From Haliscomenobacter sp. (GTDB taxonomy: Bacteria > Bacteroidota > Bacteroidia > Chitinophagales > Saprospiraceae): 64,000 nt of DNA. Made by a program: the position numbers and the translations under genes. Below, in pieces: positions 1-8,109 of the stretch. The DNA lies in the NCBI GenBank assembly GCA_016713275.1, contig JADJPL010000004.1, positions 310,001 to 374,000 of the forward strand, read 5' to 3'. The notes under the pieces were generated by a model, which was not told the origin of the DNA, did no database searches, and saw nothing but the letters and a program-made list of their open reading frames with translations. How positions within the stretch are numbered: position 1 is the stretch's first letter; each line of letters opens with the position of its first letter.

Positions 1-91
1 GGCACATAGGGCATTGCGCCTCAAGCCCGGAAGACAAACCAACCAGAAGAAGGGCCAGAATCAATCCTGTGATCAAATGATTTACGCGCAT
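1..91 (-). CDS. Small exported/membrane CPMC protein, partial (cut by window edge)
   Basis: The reading frame starts at an ATG at 91 and runs off the left edge, so only about 30 residues are visible. They form a hydrophobic signal peptide or first membrane segment (VNHLITGLILALLLVGLSS) followed by EAQCPMC. A short Bacteroidota membrane protein with a CPMC motif right after the signal peptide is often found behind DUF420 and SCO-like genes at the end of cytochrome oxidase operons, and the position here matches. The CxxC pair could bind metal or be a thiol-disulfide site; that is inference. The function is unknown. Confidence 0.55.
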   Translation of the reverse strand, partial: MRVNHLITGLILALLLVGLSSGLEAQCPMC

Positions 92-131
92 AATCTGCTT
101 CGTTTAATGGACTAATAATACAAAATCCTTT

Positions 132-716
132 TTAAGGATAATAAGGCATTAGAAGAAGGTAGCAGACCGGACCAGTTACCGCCACATAAAGCCAAACAGG
201 AAAAACCCATCGGGCAAGCTTCCGGTGGCGTTCTACCTGTCCCGTATATCCGCGAATAAAGGTAAACAGGATGAACGGGAGCGAAAGGGCTGCCAGGCTG
301 ATATGGCTCAACAACAGCACCAGATAGGCGGTGCGCATGCCGCCTACGGCCGCTTTTTCCTCCAGGCTAAGCGCCCCGTCGTGGTTGCTGTCTCCAAACA
401 ACGTTTCCGGAGTTGTAAAATGATAGGCAACGTAAGAAAGGAGGAACACCGAGAGGCCCAGCGCCAGGTATATCGCCTTTTGATGGCGGACAATGTCCTT
501 TTTCCGGATAAAGTAAAGCGCCGCCAACAACACCGCCGCAGTTAACGCATTTACGGTAGCGTGAAAGGGAGGAAGAAACGAAAGAGAAACGCCCTCCGGC
601 AAGGGGATTTTAACCTGCCGCATCAACCCAACCAAAAAAAGGACGACTACCGTGAGCGCCCAGGCTCCGGCATTCAGTTTCTTCGAAAGGAGGAGGTTTT
701 CTTCTTGCGAGCGCAT
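132..716 (-). CDS. DUF420 membrane protein with an EF-hand insertion
   Basis: This 194-residue protein has about five membrane segments and the DUF420 pattern of conserved histidines (PFHATVN, RHQK, YHF, LSHI, HRKLAR). DUF420 proteins lie beside heme-copper oxidase genes and are suspected of a role in oxidase assembly or copper/heme handling, but no activity is established. Unusually, the loop between membrane segments 3 and 4 holds a full EF-hand calcium loop at residues 109-120 (DSNHDGALSLEE), with acidic or polar residues at positions 1, 3, 5 and 12 and glycine at 6. It lies 8 bp downstream of the SCO-like gene and is probably co-transcribed with the oxidase genes. Confidence 0.85.
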   Translation of the reverse strand: MRSQEENLLLSKKLNAGAWALTVVVLFLVGLMRQVKIPLPEGVSLSFLPPFHATVNALTAAVLLAALYFIRKKDIVRHQKAIYLALGLSVFLLSYVAYHFTTPETLFGDSNHDGALSLEEKAAVGGMRTAYLVLLLSHISLAALSLPFILFTFIRGYTGQVERHRKLARWVFPVWLYVAVTGPVCYLLLMPYYP

Positions 717-724
717 AACAGCTG

Positions 725-1345
725 TTATTTTTCTTTTTCGCGTTTCAAGACCGGTTTGTTTCTTTCCATCACCGGCATGAGGGTAGCCACATGCTCCACC
801 AACCGCCGGATCCGGTTGCCATCTCTGAAATCGTAATACTGGCGGACAAGCCCCGACGTATCGGCCAGAGCCACCCAGGAATCCGAAGGCTGCTTCGGAT
901 CTCCAGCAAAGGAAAACGGCGGATTGCCCTGAAACACCGGGCGCAGCAGATCCACCTGAGCGGGATCGGTCAAGCGGTTTTTTTCCAATAAGGGCAGGAG
1001 GGCGGCAGAGTCTGCAGCCTCAGAAAAAAGGAGAAACTGAACATCCGGGCGCTCGTCGAACTGATGGTGAATCTTGCCCAGTTCGAGCGCAACCTGCTCA
1101 TCCGCAGCAACTAAGGGGGAAGCAAAGCGGTGTATGACCAACACCTTGCCCTCCAGGGCATCTTCCTCCAGCAGCGTCCCATTGAGCCGCTCATAAGGTC
1201 CTGAAGGAAAACGCCCTAATTCGCCCAACTCGCCAAGGGTTTCCATCCGGTACTTAAACCCTTTGTCGAGATAATACCAGCTTATGGCAGGTAATCCAAC
1301 CAACAACAGCGCAAGCGCCAAATATTGTACCAGCGGGCGTTTCAT
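725..1345 (-). CDS. SCO1/SenC-like thioredoxin-fold protein lacking the copper ligands
   Basis: This 206-residue protein has an N-terminal membrane anchor (residues 8-25) and a thioredoxin-like domain. Its place in the oxidase operon, its length and the order of its segments fit the SCO/SenC family, which delivers copper to the CuA site of subunit II. The diagnostic CxxxC motif is not there: the equivalent stretch reads HRFASPLVAADEQ. The later copper-binding histidine is also not evident (PSDSWVALADTSG). It may have lost copper delivery and act as a chaperone or structural factor. The family call rests on fold pattern and neighbourhood, so a different thioredoxin-like family is possible. Confidence 0.65.
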   Translation of the reverse strand: MKRPLVQYLALALLLVGLPAISWYYLDKGFKYRMETLGELGELGRFPSGPYERLNGTLLEEDALEGKVLVIHRFASPLVAADEQVALELGKIHHQFDERPDVQFLLFSEAADSAALLPLLEKNRLTDPAQVDLLRPVFQGNPPFSFAGDPKQPSDSWVALADTSGLVRQYYDFRDGNRIRRLVEHVATLMPVMERNKPVLKREKEK

Positions 1346-1464
1346 AGATACCAGTTAAAATAACGCATGTTTACCCTTTCTTAACAGGAACGGGCGGGAA
1401 TTGTTTTCCCGCCCGTTCCCCGAATGCCCGGCAAAATCCAGTCCGTTTGATTCGGATGGTTTTA

Positions 1465-1908
1465 TTACCCCAGTTTCCCGGTGGGAATGTAGATCTCTTT
1501 GGGAAAAAGAAGGCCTTGCTGCTTGGGAACGACTTGCTCCTTCGCGGGCCTGGCGTTTTTATCCTGGATCAGTTCTCTGCGGTTCTTCCAGGAACTGCCT
1601 TCCTGAAAGAAAGCAATCACCGCCCAAACCAGCAAGAGCGTTGGCAGCAGAACGGTCATAGCCAATCCCTTTACCTCGTACCGCATATGCATAAACTCAT
1701 ACACGATGAAATAGGCTTTGTAGGCCGAAAGCACGCCAATGACCAATCCGCCGGCATACAACACCCACAGGTACTCGTGAAGTCCTTCAATGATGTGCCC
1801 TTTGGCAAGCAACGAGATAAAAACCTCTACTGCGGTAACTCCTGCTAGGAGGTACAGGCCAAAGAACACGCGTTTTTTACTTTCCTCGTAAGTCAGATGT
1901 GCAGACAT
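1465..1908 (-). CDS. ctaF: Cytochrome c oxidase subunit IV (caa3 type)
   Basis: Three hydrophobic segments and the motif YKAYFIVYEFMHMR are typical of the small subunit IV of bacterial caa3 oxidases, which stabilises the catalytic core in the inner membrane. I chose the ATG at 1908 (MSAHLTYEESKKR) because it follows an AGGA-like ribosome site; an upstream ATG at 1932 would add eight atypical residues. After the last membrane helix there is a charged tail of about 45 residues (QDKNARPAKEQ...), longer than in many homologues. It follows the long subunit III gene in the operon. Confidence 0.85.
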   Translation of the reverse strand: MSAHLTYEESKKRVFFGLYLLAGVTAVEVFISLLAKGHIIEGLHEYLWVLYAGGLVIGVLSAYKAYFIVYEFMHMRYEVKGLAMTVLLPTLLLVWAVIAFFQEGSSWKNRRELIQDKNARPAKEQVVPKQQGLLFPKEIYIPTGKLG

Positions 1909-1941
1909 TATCCTACAATTAAAAAGGTTCAACCAAAGGGT

Positions 1942-2898
1942 TTAAAGCAAATAAAATACCAGGAATACGAAAACCCATACCAGATCCACAAAGTGCCAAT
2001 ATAAGCCAATCTTCTCGACCATCTCATACCCGTTGCGCCGCTCGACGTAGAGGCCGCTAGCGATATTAATGGCAACAATCAGCAAGATCAGCACCCCGGT
2101 AAGCACGTGAAAACCGTGAAAGCCCGTGATAAAGAAGAACAACGCGCCAAAAGCCTTCGGGCCGAATTCTTCCGTTTTGACCTTGCCTGCGTCCGCCCCT
2201 TCCGTTACTTTGAATTTCCGGTGAACGAACCCCTGGGCATCCATGAAATACCCAGGGTGGTCGCCTTTCTCATAAGCTACATGTTCCCCTCCATGGCCTT
2301 CGCCATGCGATTCGCCGCCCGCATGAGCCGGGTCAAATTTATGGATGAGATAACCTTTTCCATTAATAAATGTCTCTTTGGACTCCGACCCGTCTGGATT
2401 CAGGTATATGCCATGTTCCGTGTGCGTCCCAAAAGGGTTGCGCGTTACCGACATGTGCTCGGTAGCGATCAGGTTGGTCCACTCCCAGGCCTGGCAGCTC
2501 AAAAAGCCCAAACCGCCTAATGCCGTGAGCAATACCCAGATGAGCGCGCCTTTTTTATTCTCGCGGTGACCTTCCTGCACCCCGCGCACCATCGTCACCG
2601 AACTGATAATCAGGAGGAAAGACATAATCGTCACAAACCCCAGGGGCACATCATCGATCCCGAACGGCGCGGTTTTAAACACAAAATCCGGAACCGGCCA
2701 GCTTGGGCTGCTGAAACGCAACGCGCCATAAGCAATCAAAAAACCGGCAAACGTGAACGCATCGGAAACAAGAAAATACCACATCATCAATTTGCCGTAA
2801 CTTATCCGGAAAGGCTCCTTGCCCCCAGACCAGTCCGCACCGTTTTCGTGGTGGTGCGCGTCAACATGTGGATCCATAGCAGTATCGGTAGCAGCCAT
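1942..2898 (-). CDS. Cytochrome c oxidase subunit III, long form with His-rich insert
   Basis: This is a heme-copper oxidase subunit III-like membrane protein: FRISYGKLMMWYFLVSDAFTF at the start and FGPKAFGALFFFITGFHGFH, IGLYWHFVDLVWVFVF near the end are family signatures. Subunit III packs against subunit I and influences proton uptake and turnover stability. Between the middle helices an insert of roughly 90 residues carries many His and Gly residues (HAGGESHGEGHGGEH) and probably faces water. The ATG at 2898 (MAATDTAMDPH) is preferred over the one at 2940 because the N-terminus then matches the usual soluble His-rich start; no clear ribosome site separates them. It is the second of two adjacent subunit III genes. 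Confidence 0.85.
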   Translation of the reverse strand: MAATDTAMDPHVDAHHHENGADWSGGKEPFRISYGKLMMWYFLVSDAFTFAGFLIAYGALRFSSPSWPVPDFVFKTAPFGIDDVPLGFVTIMSFLLIISSVTMVRGVQEGHRENKKGALIWVLLTALGGLGFLSCQAWEWTNLIATEHMSVTRNPFGTHTEHGIYLNPDGSESKETFINGKGYLIHKFDPAHAGGESHGEGHGGEHVAYEKGDHPGYFMDAQGFVHRKFKVTEGADAGKVKTEEFGPKAFGALFFFITGFHGFHVLTGVLILLIVAINIASGLYVERRNGYEMVEKIGLYWHFVDLVWVFVFLVFYLL

Positions 2899-2964
2899 CA
2901 GTACAATGGATTTAATGGGTTGGCTAAAAAGGGTATTCAATTTGGGTGTAAAACAAGTATCGCA

Positions 2965-3546
2965 TCAATGCTGGGTTACAAAAAAGATGTACAAGTAAAC
3001 CCAGAGCAAATCTACAAAATGCCAGTAAATCAAGGTCAGTTCAAACCGGAGTTTTCGAACAGCCGTCTTTTTAAACGGCAACGTGAACGCATGCATCACC
3101 GCCACGGCGAGTGCGGCAACTCCTCCAAGGACATGGGCGGCGTGGATTCCGGAGATCACATAAACAAACGAGCCGGACGGGTTGGTATTCAGCTCCACTC
3201 CGATTTCCTGGAGTTTTAACCACCCCACATACTGCATCACCAGGAAGGCCATGCCCAGTCCGAAAGCAGCCAGCAGCAGCCCCTTATAAGGTTTCTCCTG
3301 GCCCCGCATAAAACCCCGGTAGGCCGCATGCAAAGCCAAGCTGCTCCCCAGGATGATGACCGTATTGATGCCAAAAAGGATCGGAAGCTGGAACTCCAGC
3401 CAATTTCCTGCCGCATGGCGGACCATATACGCGCTGGTCAGCCCAGCGAACATCATGACGATGCTCGCGCACGCGAGAAGCAACGCAAATTTCTTGGGAT
3501 GAATCCGGTTTCTGCCAACGGTCGTATTATCCAGTGTCATTTCCAT
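2965..3546 (-). CDS. ctaE: Cytochrome c oxidase subunit III, short form
   Basis: This 193-residue protein has five hydrophobic segments and the subunit III signatures HPKKFALLLACASIVMMFAG, GIHAAHVLGG and LIYWHFVDLLWVYLYIFF. It is the canonical-size bacterial subunit III (the five-helix form without the two N-terminal helices of longer homologues). It lies 6 bp downstream of the heme O synthase gene and 24-66 bp ahead of the long subunit III. Two subunit III-like genes in a row is the usual Bacteroidota layout, so both are probably built into one oxidase, although they could also serve alternative forms. Confidence 0.9.
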   Translation of the reverse strand: MEMTLDNTTVGRNRIHPKKFALLLACASIVMMFAGLTSAYMVRHAAGNWLEFQLPILFGINTVIILGSSLALHAAYRGFMRGQEKPYKGLLLAAFGLGMAFLVMQYVGWLKLQEIGVELNTNPSGSFVYVISGIHAAHVLGGVAALAVAVMHAFTLPFKKTAVRKLRFELTLIYWHFVDLLWVYLYIFFVTQH

Positions 3547-3552
3547 AGAAAC

Positions 3553-4449
3553 CTATAATTTATCTACCCAGATGGCTATCAGCGCCACCGGGATATAAAA
3601 AAAAGAAAAAAACATCAGTTGGAGCGCCGCCTTGCGGTTGTCCTTCCGGTACAAGCCCCATCCCAGGTAGGCATAGAGGCTGCTCAGCAAAAAGATAACG
3701 AGGGCGGATGCCAGGCCCGAAACCCCCATAAAATAAGGTACAAGTCCAAGCCCAAGCAGAGGGATTGCATATAAGAAAGCCTGCAAGCCCGTCTGCCGGT
3801 CGCGAACGCCTCCGGGAAGCAACTGATACCCTGCCTTGGTATAGTCTTCATGCCCCAGCCATCCGATCGACCAAAAATGAGGAAATTGCCAGAAGAACTG
3901 AATGGCAAAAAGCGATAAACCTAAAGCGGAAAGCCGTCCTTCGGCCGCAGCAGCCCCAATCAAGGTAGGCAATGCCCCTGGAAATGCCCCTACTACTACC
4001 GCAATGGGACCTACCCGCTTCAAAGGGGTGTACACAAACGAGTAAAGGATCAAAGCGACCATCCCCAGAAAAGCGGTCCAGGGATTGAACAGCGCCAGTA
4101 ACGTAATACCCACCAACGACATGATGCCCGCGATCAGCACCGCGTCTGCAGGGCGCAGCCGGCCCGTTGCCACCGGGCGGTTGGCGGTGCGCCGCATGAG
4201 TTTGTCGTAATCTTTCTCCAGAACCTGATTCAGCGCGTTGGCAGCCCCCGTCACCAGGAAACCGCCCAACGCCAGAATGCCCAACGCAGCATAATCTATT
4301 CCTCCCGGGTACGCGATCAAAAAACCCATCAGGGAGGAAAATACCACCGTAAGGGTCAGCCTGAACTTGACCAGCATCTTTAAATCCTGAACCCACTGAA
4401 TCACTCCTCCAGCCTTGGTTTGGATGCGTTCTTGTGCCTTTACCTCCAC
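3553..4449 (-). CDS. ctaB: Protoheme IX farnesyltransferase (heme O synthase)
   Basis: This 298-residue UbiA-superfamily protein has eight or nine membrane helices. The first aspartate-rich prenyl-diphosphate motif is seen in NALNQVLEKDYDKLMRRTANRP, and the second region contains FWSIGWLGHEDY. The enzyme adds a farnesyl tail to heme B to make heme O, the precursor of heme A needed by the oxidase encoded next to it. Length and motifs are normal for CyoE/CtaB. It sits between the subunit I gene (123 bp upstream) and the short subunit III gene (6 bp downstream). No heme A synthase is seen in this window. Confidence 0.93.
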   Translation of the reverse strand: MEVKAQERIQTKAGGVIQWVQDLKMLVKFRLTLTVVFSSLMGFLIAYPGGIDYAALGILALGGFLVTGAANALNQVLEKDYDKLMRRTANRPVATGRLRPADAVLIAGIMSLVGITLLALFNPWTAFLGMVALILYSFVYTPLKRVGPIAVVVGAFPGALPTLIGAAAAEGRLSALGLSLFAIQFFWQFPHFWSIGWLGHEDYTKAGYQLLPGGVRDRQTGLQAFLYAIPLLGLGLVPYFMGVSGLASALVIFLLSSLYAYLGWGLYRKDNRKAALQLMFFSFFYIPVALIAIWVDKL

Positions 4450-4573
4450 AGTTTATAGTACAATTTGCATGGAGAAAGGAGGCAATTCCCGGTTTTGGCG
4501 CCTGGAAATTACCTCCTCGACATGGTGAAAAAACTCGAAATACGCAGCACTGCTTGCTGCAGCGCCTTATCTT

Positions 4574-6436
4574 CTAATGAGAAACTTCGTCCTTCTCCCC
4601 TTCGGCCAACGGCTCGATCTGAGAAATGAAATCGCGGTCTCCTTTGCTGTAATCGTAAGCCCAGCGCTGAACGGTGGGGATTTTGCCCGGCCAGTTCCCA
4701 TGCCCAGGCTTAATCGGCGTTGTCCATTCCAAGGTCGTAGCGCCCCAGGGGTTTTTGTCCATCACCTTCTTGCCGTACCAAATGCTGTAGAAAAAGTTGA
4801 TCACCAGCAGCAACTGGAAGGCGAAGGTCACGATAGCCGCAATCGTGATGAACTGGTTCAGTTCATCAAAATGGGAGAACGCCTGGAACGTATCAAAACG
4901 GTAATACCGGCGCGGAACGCCTGCTATCCCTACGTAATGCATCGGCCAGAAGATCAGGTAAGCCCCGATCATCGTCCCCCAGAAGTGGATTTTGCCCAGC
5001 GCTTCGTTCATGAACCGCCCGTACATCTTCGGGAACCAGTGGTATACTCCGGCAAACATTCCGAAGAAAGCGGCAACCCCCATCACAATGTGGAAGTGCG
5101 CCACGACGAAATAGGTGTCGTGCATTTGAATATCGATAGCCGAGTTGCCCAGGAAGATCCCCGTCAAGCCCCCGGAAATAAACATCGAAACAAAGCCAAT
5201 CGCAAAGAGGCTCGCCGCTGTAAAGCGAATATTGCCCCGGTAAAGTGTGGAGATCCAGTTGAACACTTTCACCGCAGAAGGTACGGCAATGATCAGCGTA
5301 AAGATCACAAAGAAATTGGAGATGAATGGATTCACCCCGGACATGAACATGTGGTGAGCCCATACGATAAAGGACAAAAAGGCAATGGCCAGCATCGAGA
5401 ACACCATGGCCTTATATCCAAAAATGGGCTTGCGGGAATGCACGGCAAGTACTTCCGACACAATCCCCATAGCAGGGAGAATGATGATGTATACCTCCGG
5501 GTGGCCGAGGAACCAGAACAAGTGCTGGTACAAAACAGGGCTGCCCCCTACGTGTTCCAGCGCTTTCCCCCCGATGAAAATATCGCTGAGGAAGAAACTC
5601 GTACCCAGGCTGCGGTCAAACATCACCAGAAAAAAGCCCGATGCCAAAACAGGGAACGATAGCAGACCAATGACAGCCGTGATAAAGAAGGCCCAAATAG
5701 TCAGCGGCATACGCCACATGTTCATTCCTTTGGTTCGCAGGTTCAGCACCGTAGTAATGTAGTTGATCCCCCCAAGTAGTACGGAAACCACAAAAAACAC
5801 CAGACTAATCAGCCAGAAGGTCATCCCGGATGCCGATCCGGAAGAAGCCTGAGGCAAAATACTCAAGGGCGGATAGGCCGTCCAGCCGCCAGAAAATGGC
5901 CCGGTGCTCAGGAAAAGAGAGAAAAACATGACCACACTGGCCATGAAAAAGAACCAATAGGACATCATGTTCAACAACGGCGACGCCATATCCCGGGCGC
6001 CCACCTGTAACGGGATCAGCAGGTTGCTGAACGTGCCGCTCAACCCCGCCGTCAGCACGAAGAACACGATAATGGTTCCGTGCATCGTCACCAGCGCATA
6101 ATAGAAATCAGGCGACAAGGAGCCCATTCCCGTTTCCGGGTTGACTACGATCCATTTGCCCAAAAAGGGTTTTAACCATGCCAGGCTTTCCTCCGGAAAA
6201 CCCAGTTGCAAACGGAAAACCAGGGACATTAACCCGCCAATGATCGCCCAAATCATCCCCGTAATCAGGAACTGCTTGGCAATGATCTTGTGGTCCTGAC
6301 TGAAAATATAGGTAGTGATAAAGTTAGACTGATACTTATCCCCATGGTGATGATCGTGAAAGTGATCGTCGTAACCAAGGTCTTCAATCAGTTTCTCCTC
6401 ATGGGTAACTGTAGGATCGATCGCTACATTTGCCAT
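4574..6436 (-). CDS. ctaD: Cytochrome c oxidase subunit I
   Basis: This 620-residue catalytic subunit carries the heme A and CuB ligands: TMHGTIIVFF (low-spin heme His), FLGHPEVYIIILPAMG (CuB His with the cross-linked Tyr), WAHHMFMSG (two CuB His) and HDTYFVVAHFHIVMG (heme a3 and low-spin heme His). The HPEVY glutamate and tyrosine indicate an A-type oxidase with D and K proton channels. The N-terminus is a soluble His-rich stretch (DHFHDHHHGDKY). It reduces O2 to water at the inner membrane and pumps protons, taking electrons from CuA in subunit II, which is encoded just upstream. Confidence 0.96.
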   Translation of the reverse strand: MANVAIDPTVTHEEKLIEDLGYDDHFHDHHHGDKYQSNFITTYIFSQDHKIIAKQFLITGMIWAIIGGLMSLVFRLQLGFPEESLAWLKPFLGKWIVVNPETGMGSLSPDFYYALVTMHGTIIVFFVLTAGLSGTFSNLLIPLQVGARDMASPLLNMMSYWFFFMASVVMFFSLFLSTGPFSGGWTAYPPLSILPQASSGSASGMTFWLISLVFFVVSVLLGGINYITTVLNLRTKGMNMWRMPLTIWAFFITAVIGLLSFPVLASGFFLVMFDRSLGTSFFLSDIFIGGKALEHVGGSPVLYQHLFWFLGHPEVYIIILPAMGIVSEVLAVHSRKPIFGYKAMVFSMLAIAFLSFIVWAHHMFMSGVNPFISNFFVIFTLIIAVPSAVKVFNWISTLYRGNIRFTAASLFAIGFVSMFISGGLTGIFLGNSAIDIQMHDTYFVVAHFHIVMGVAAFFGMFAGVYHWFPKMYGRFMNEALGKIHFWGTMIGAYLIFWPMHYVGIAGVPRRYYRFDTFQAFSHFDELNQFITIAAIVTFAFQLLLVINFFYSIWYGKKVMDKNPWGATTLEWTTPIKPGHGNWPGKIPTVQRWAYDYSKGDRDFISQIEPLAEGEKDEVSH

Positions 6437-6488
6437 TCGCTGAAATTTTTTATTGCTGCTTTAAGAGAATATTGGGTGTTGCTGGCGT

Positions 6489-6496
6489 CCAAAATA
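6489..6496 (-). promoter_or_regulatory. Near-consensus Bacteroidota -7 box upstream of subunit I
   Basis: On the minus strand this reads TATTTTGG, one mismatch from TAnnTTTG. It lies in the 97-145 bp gap between subunit II and subunit I, the widest gap inside the respiratory cluster apart from the one upstream of subunit II. It could give subunit I an internal promoter. No good -33 TTG element was found at the expected distance. Confidence 0.3.
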
Positions 6497-6581
6497 CAAA
6501 CATTTCTTCATGTTTTAGGGACGCAATCCGGTTTTATTGGCCAATGATCCGCAATTCGGTTCTTCTGTTTTTAGCTTTTCC

Positions 6582-8030
6582 CTACTCCGTTTCGTGGGTA
6601 TCGATTGGCAGCGTGTCGCCATAGCCTTTGGTGCGCAATCTCGAAGCAGCGATGCCTTTCGAGGTCAAATAATCGGCCACCGACTGAGCCCTTTGCTGGG
6701 ACAGCTGAAGGTTGGAGGCGGAATCTCCGGTATTGTCGGTATGCCCACCAATTTCAACCTGAAGGGAACCCTGCGCCTTCAATGCCTCGACCAGGTTGTC
6801 CAATTCGTACTTGGAAATGCTCGCCAGTTTGGCTGAGCCTGTTTCATACGTGATGTAGTTGAGCGGAAGCACCTTTTCTTCCGGGGTAGCCGCCGTCAGG
6901 GCTTTTTCCAGGTTTGCGGTAAATTCCGCTTTCCGGGCGCCGATCTCTGCGTCAAACACGCGATCCGTCCAGGGATCGTCTGCTTTGCCCCGCACGTTGG
7001 CGAAATAATACGATGGCTGTTCTTTCTGCCAGGCTTCAAACTCGCTGGGCTCCACAATCCGCACCACACGGCGCATGCTGTAATGGCCGCGTCCGCACAA
7101 TTCGGCGCAAGCCAGCTCGAAATCGAATACTTCCCAAAGCAGTTTGCTTTCTGGATCCTTCGGATCGGCAGGCACATTGTATTCGGGATAGTCCCGCAGG
7201 AGTTGGCGGTATTCTTCCGTTGTTTTGTCTGGAGTAAATACGAAATACGTAGGCATGCCAGGCACGGCGTCCATTTTTACCCGGAAATGAGGCAGGTAAA
7301 AGTTGTGGAGCACATCCTGGGCAGTGATTCGCACGCGGACTTTCTTTCCTTTCGGCAGCACGATTTCGCCGGGGTGGAAATCGTCCAGGTTTTTGAGATC
7401 CTGCCAGTTTTGGCCAATCGGGTTACTGCCGCTGATGAGGCGGAAGTTCTTTTCTCCCAGTTGGCCGTCAGGGCCCGGGTACCGAAGGTTCCAGCCAAAT
7501 TGGAACCCGGTGGCTTCGATCTCGATATAATCTTCCTCATCGGTGAGGTCGGCCATAACCGTATTCCATGCATCCAGGCCGCTCACGACCAAACCGGTCA
7601 TGACCAAAGCGGGTACGATGGTCCAGATCAGCTCCAAACGGGTGTCGTGCGCAAAGTAGGTCGCTTTGGAACCTTTTTTGGCCCGATACTTATACGCAAA
7701 GTAGAACAGAAGAACCTGCGTCAAAATAAAAACAATCCCGGTGAAGAACAGGGTCACCTTGAACAGGTTATCCAGCGTTCCCCCATGCGCGGATGCGGAC
7801 TCGTGAGGACCGAAGCCCAACATGTAGTTTTTATAATAAACGCCTGAAATGATACAACCCAGTAAGAAGACCACCATGAAAATGACCATATAGGCCGATT
7901 GGCGGCGGTTGGTAGCTTCTTGCATTTCTTCCTCCCCCCGGATCTTCGCGGCGAGTTCGGAAACTTTTCCGATCTGGATCGCAATGATCGTGATGAGAAT
8001 CAAACTCAGGGCGACAATCAAAAAAGTCAT
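6582..8030 (-). CDS. ctaC: Cytochrome c oxidase subunit II fused to a C-terminal OmpA-like domain
   Basis: Residues 90-152 are the paired helices of subunit II, preceded by two extra hydrophobic stretches (4-20 and 46-66). The cupredoxin domain follows with CuA ligands H242, C308, E310, C312, H316 and M319 (CAELCGRGHYSM). After a linker, residues 385-482 form an OmpA-type peptidoglycan-binding fold (IEIGGHTDNTGDSASN, LSQQRAQSVADYL, LRTKGYGDTLP). The frame stops at TAG 6582-6584, but the same frame continues as GKAKNRRTELRIIGQ to a TAA at 6534-6536. That is the NRRxE end of an OmpA domain, so the stop looks like a point error or recent nonsense change. The fusion would anchor the oxidase to the cell wall (inference). 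Confidence 0.88.
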   Translation of the reverse strand: MTFLIVALSLILITIIAIQIGKVSELAAKIRGEEEMQEATNRRQSAYMVIFMVVFLLGCIISGVYYKNYMLGFGPHESASAHGGTLDNLFKVTLFFTGIVFILTQVLLFYFAYKYRAKKGSKATYFAHDTRLELIWTIVPALVMTGLVVSGLDAWNTVMADLTDEEDYIEIEATGFQFGWNLRYPGPDGQLGEKNFRLISGSNPIGQNWQDLKNLDDFHPGEIVLPKGKKVRVRITAQDVLHNFYLPHFRVKMDAVPGMPTYFVFTPDKTTEEYRQLLRDYPEYNVPADPKDPESKLLWEVFDFELACAELCGRGHYSMRRVVRIVEPSEFEAWQKEQPSYYFANVRGKADDPWTDRVFDAEIGARKAEFTANLEKALTAATPEEKVLPLNYITYETGSAKLASISKYELDNLVEALKAQGSLQVEIGGHTDNTGDSASNLQLSQQRAQSVADYLTSKGIAASRLRTKGYGDTLPIDTHETE

Positions 8031-8109
8031 GCGATATGAAATTTATATGCGATGCAAAAGGATTACTTTATAACAATACCGTTTCTAAAAGTTCAACAGA
8101 CCAGGCACT

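Noticed and set aside
4577..5662. 361-codon plus-strand frame inside subunit I
   Set aside because: Antisense to the strongly conserved oxidase gene; composition (Arg, His, Pro rich) is that of a shadow frame.
6582..6584. TAG read as pyrrolysine or another recoding signal
   Set aside because: No recoding context is visible, and an ordinary point error or nonsense mutation explains it more simply.
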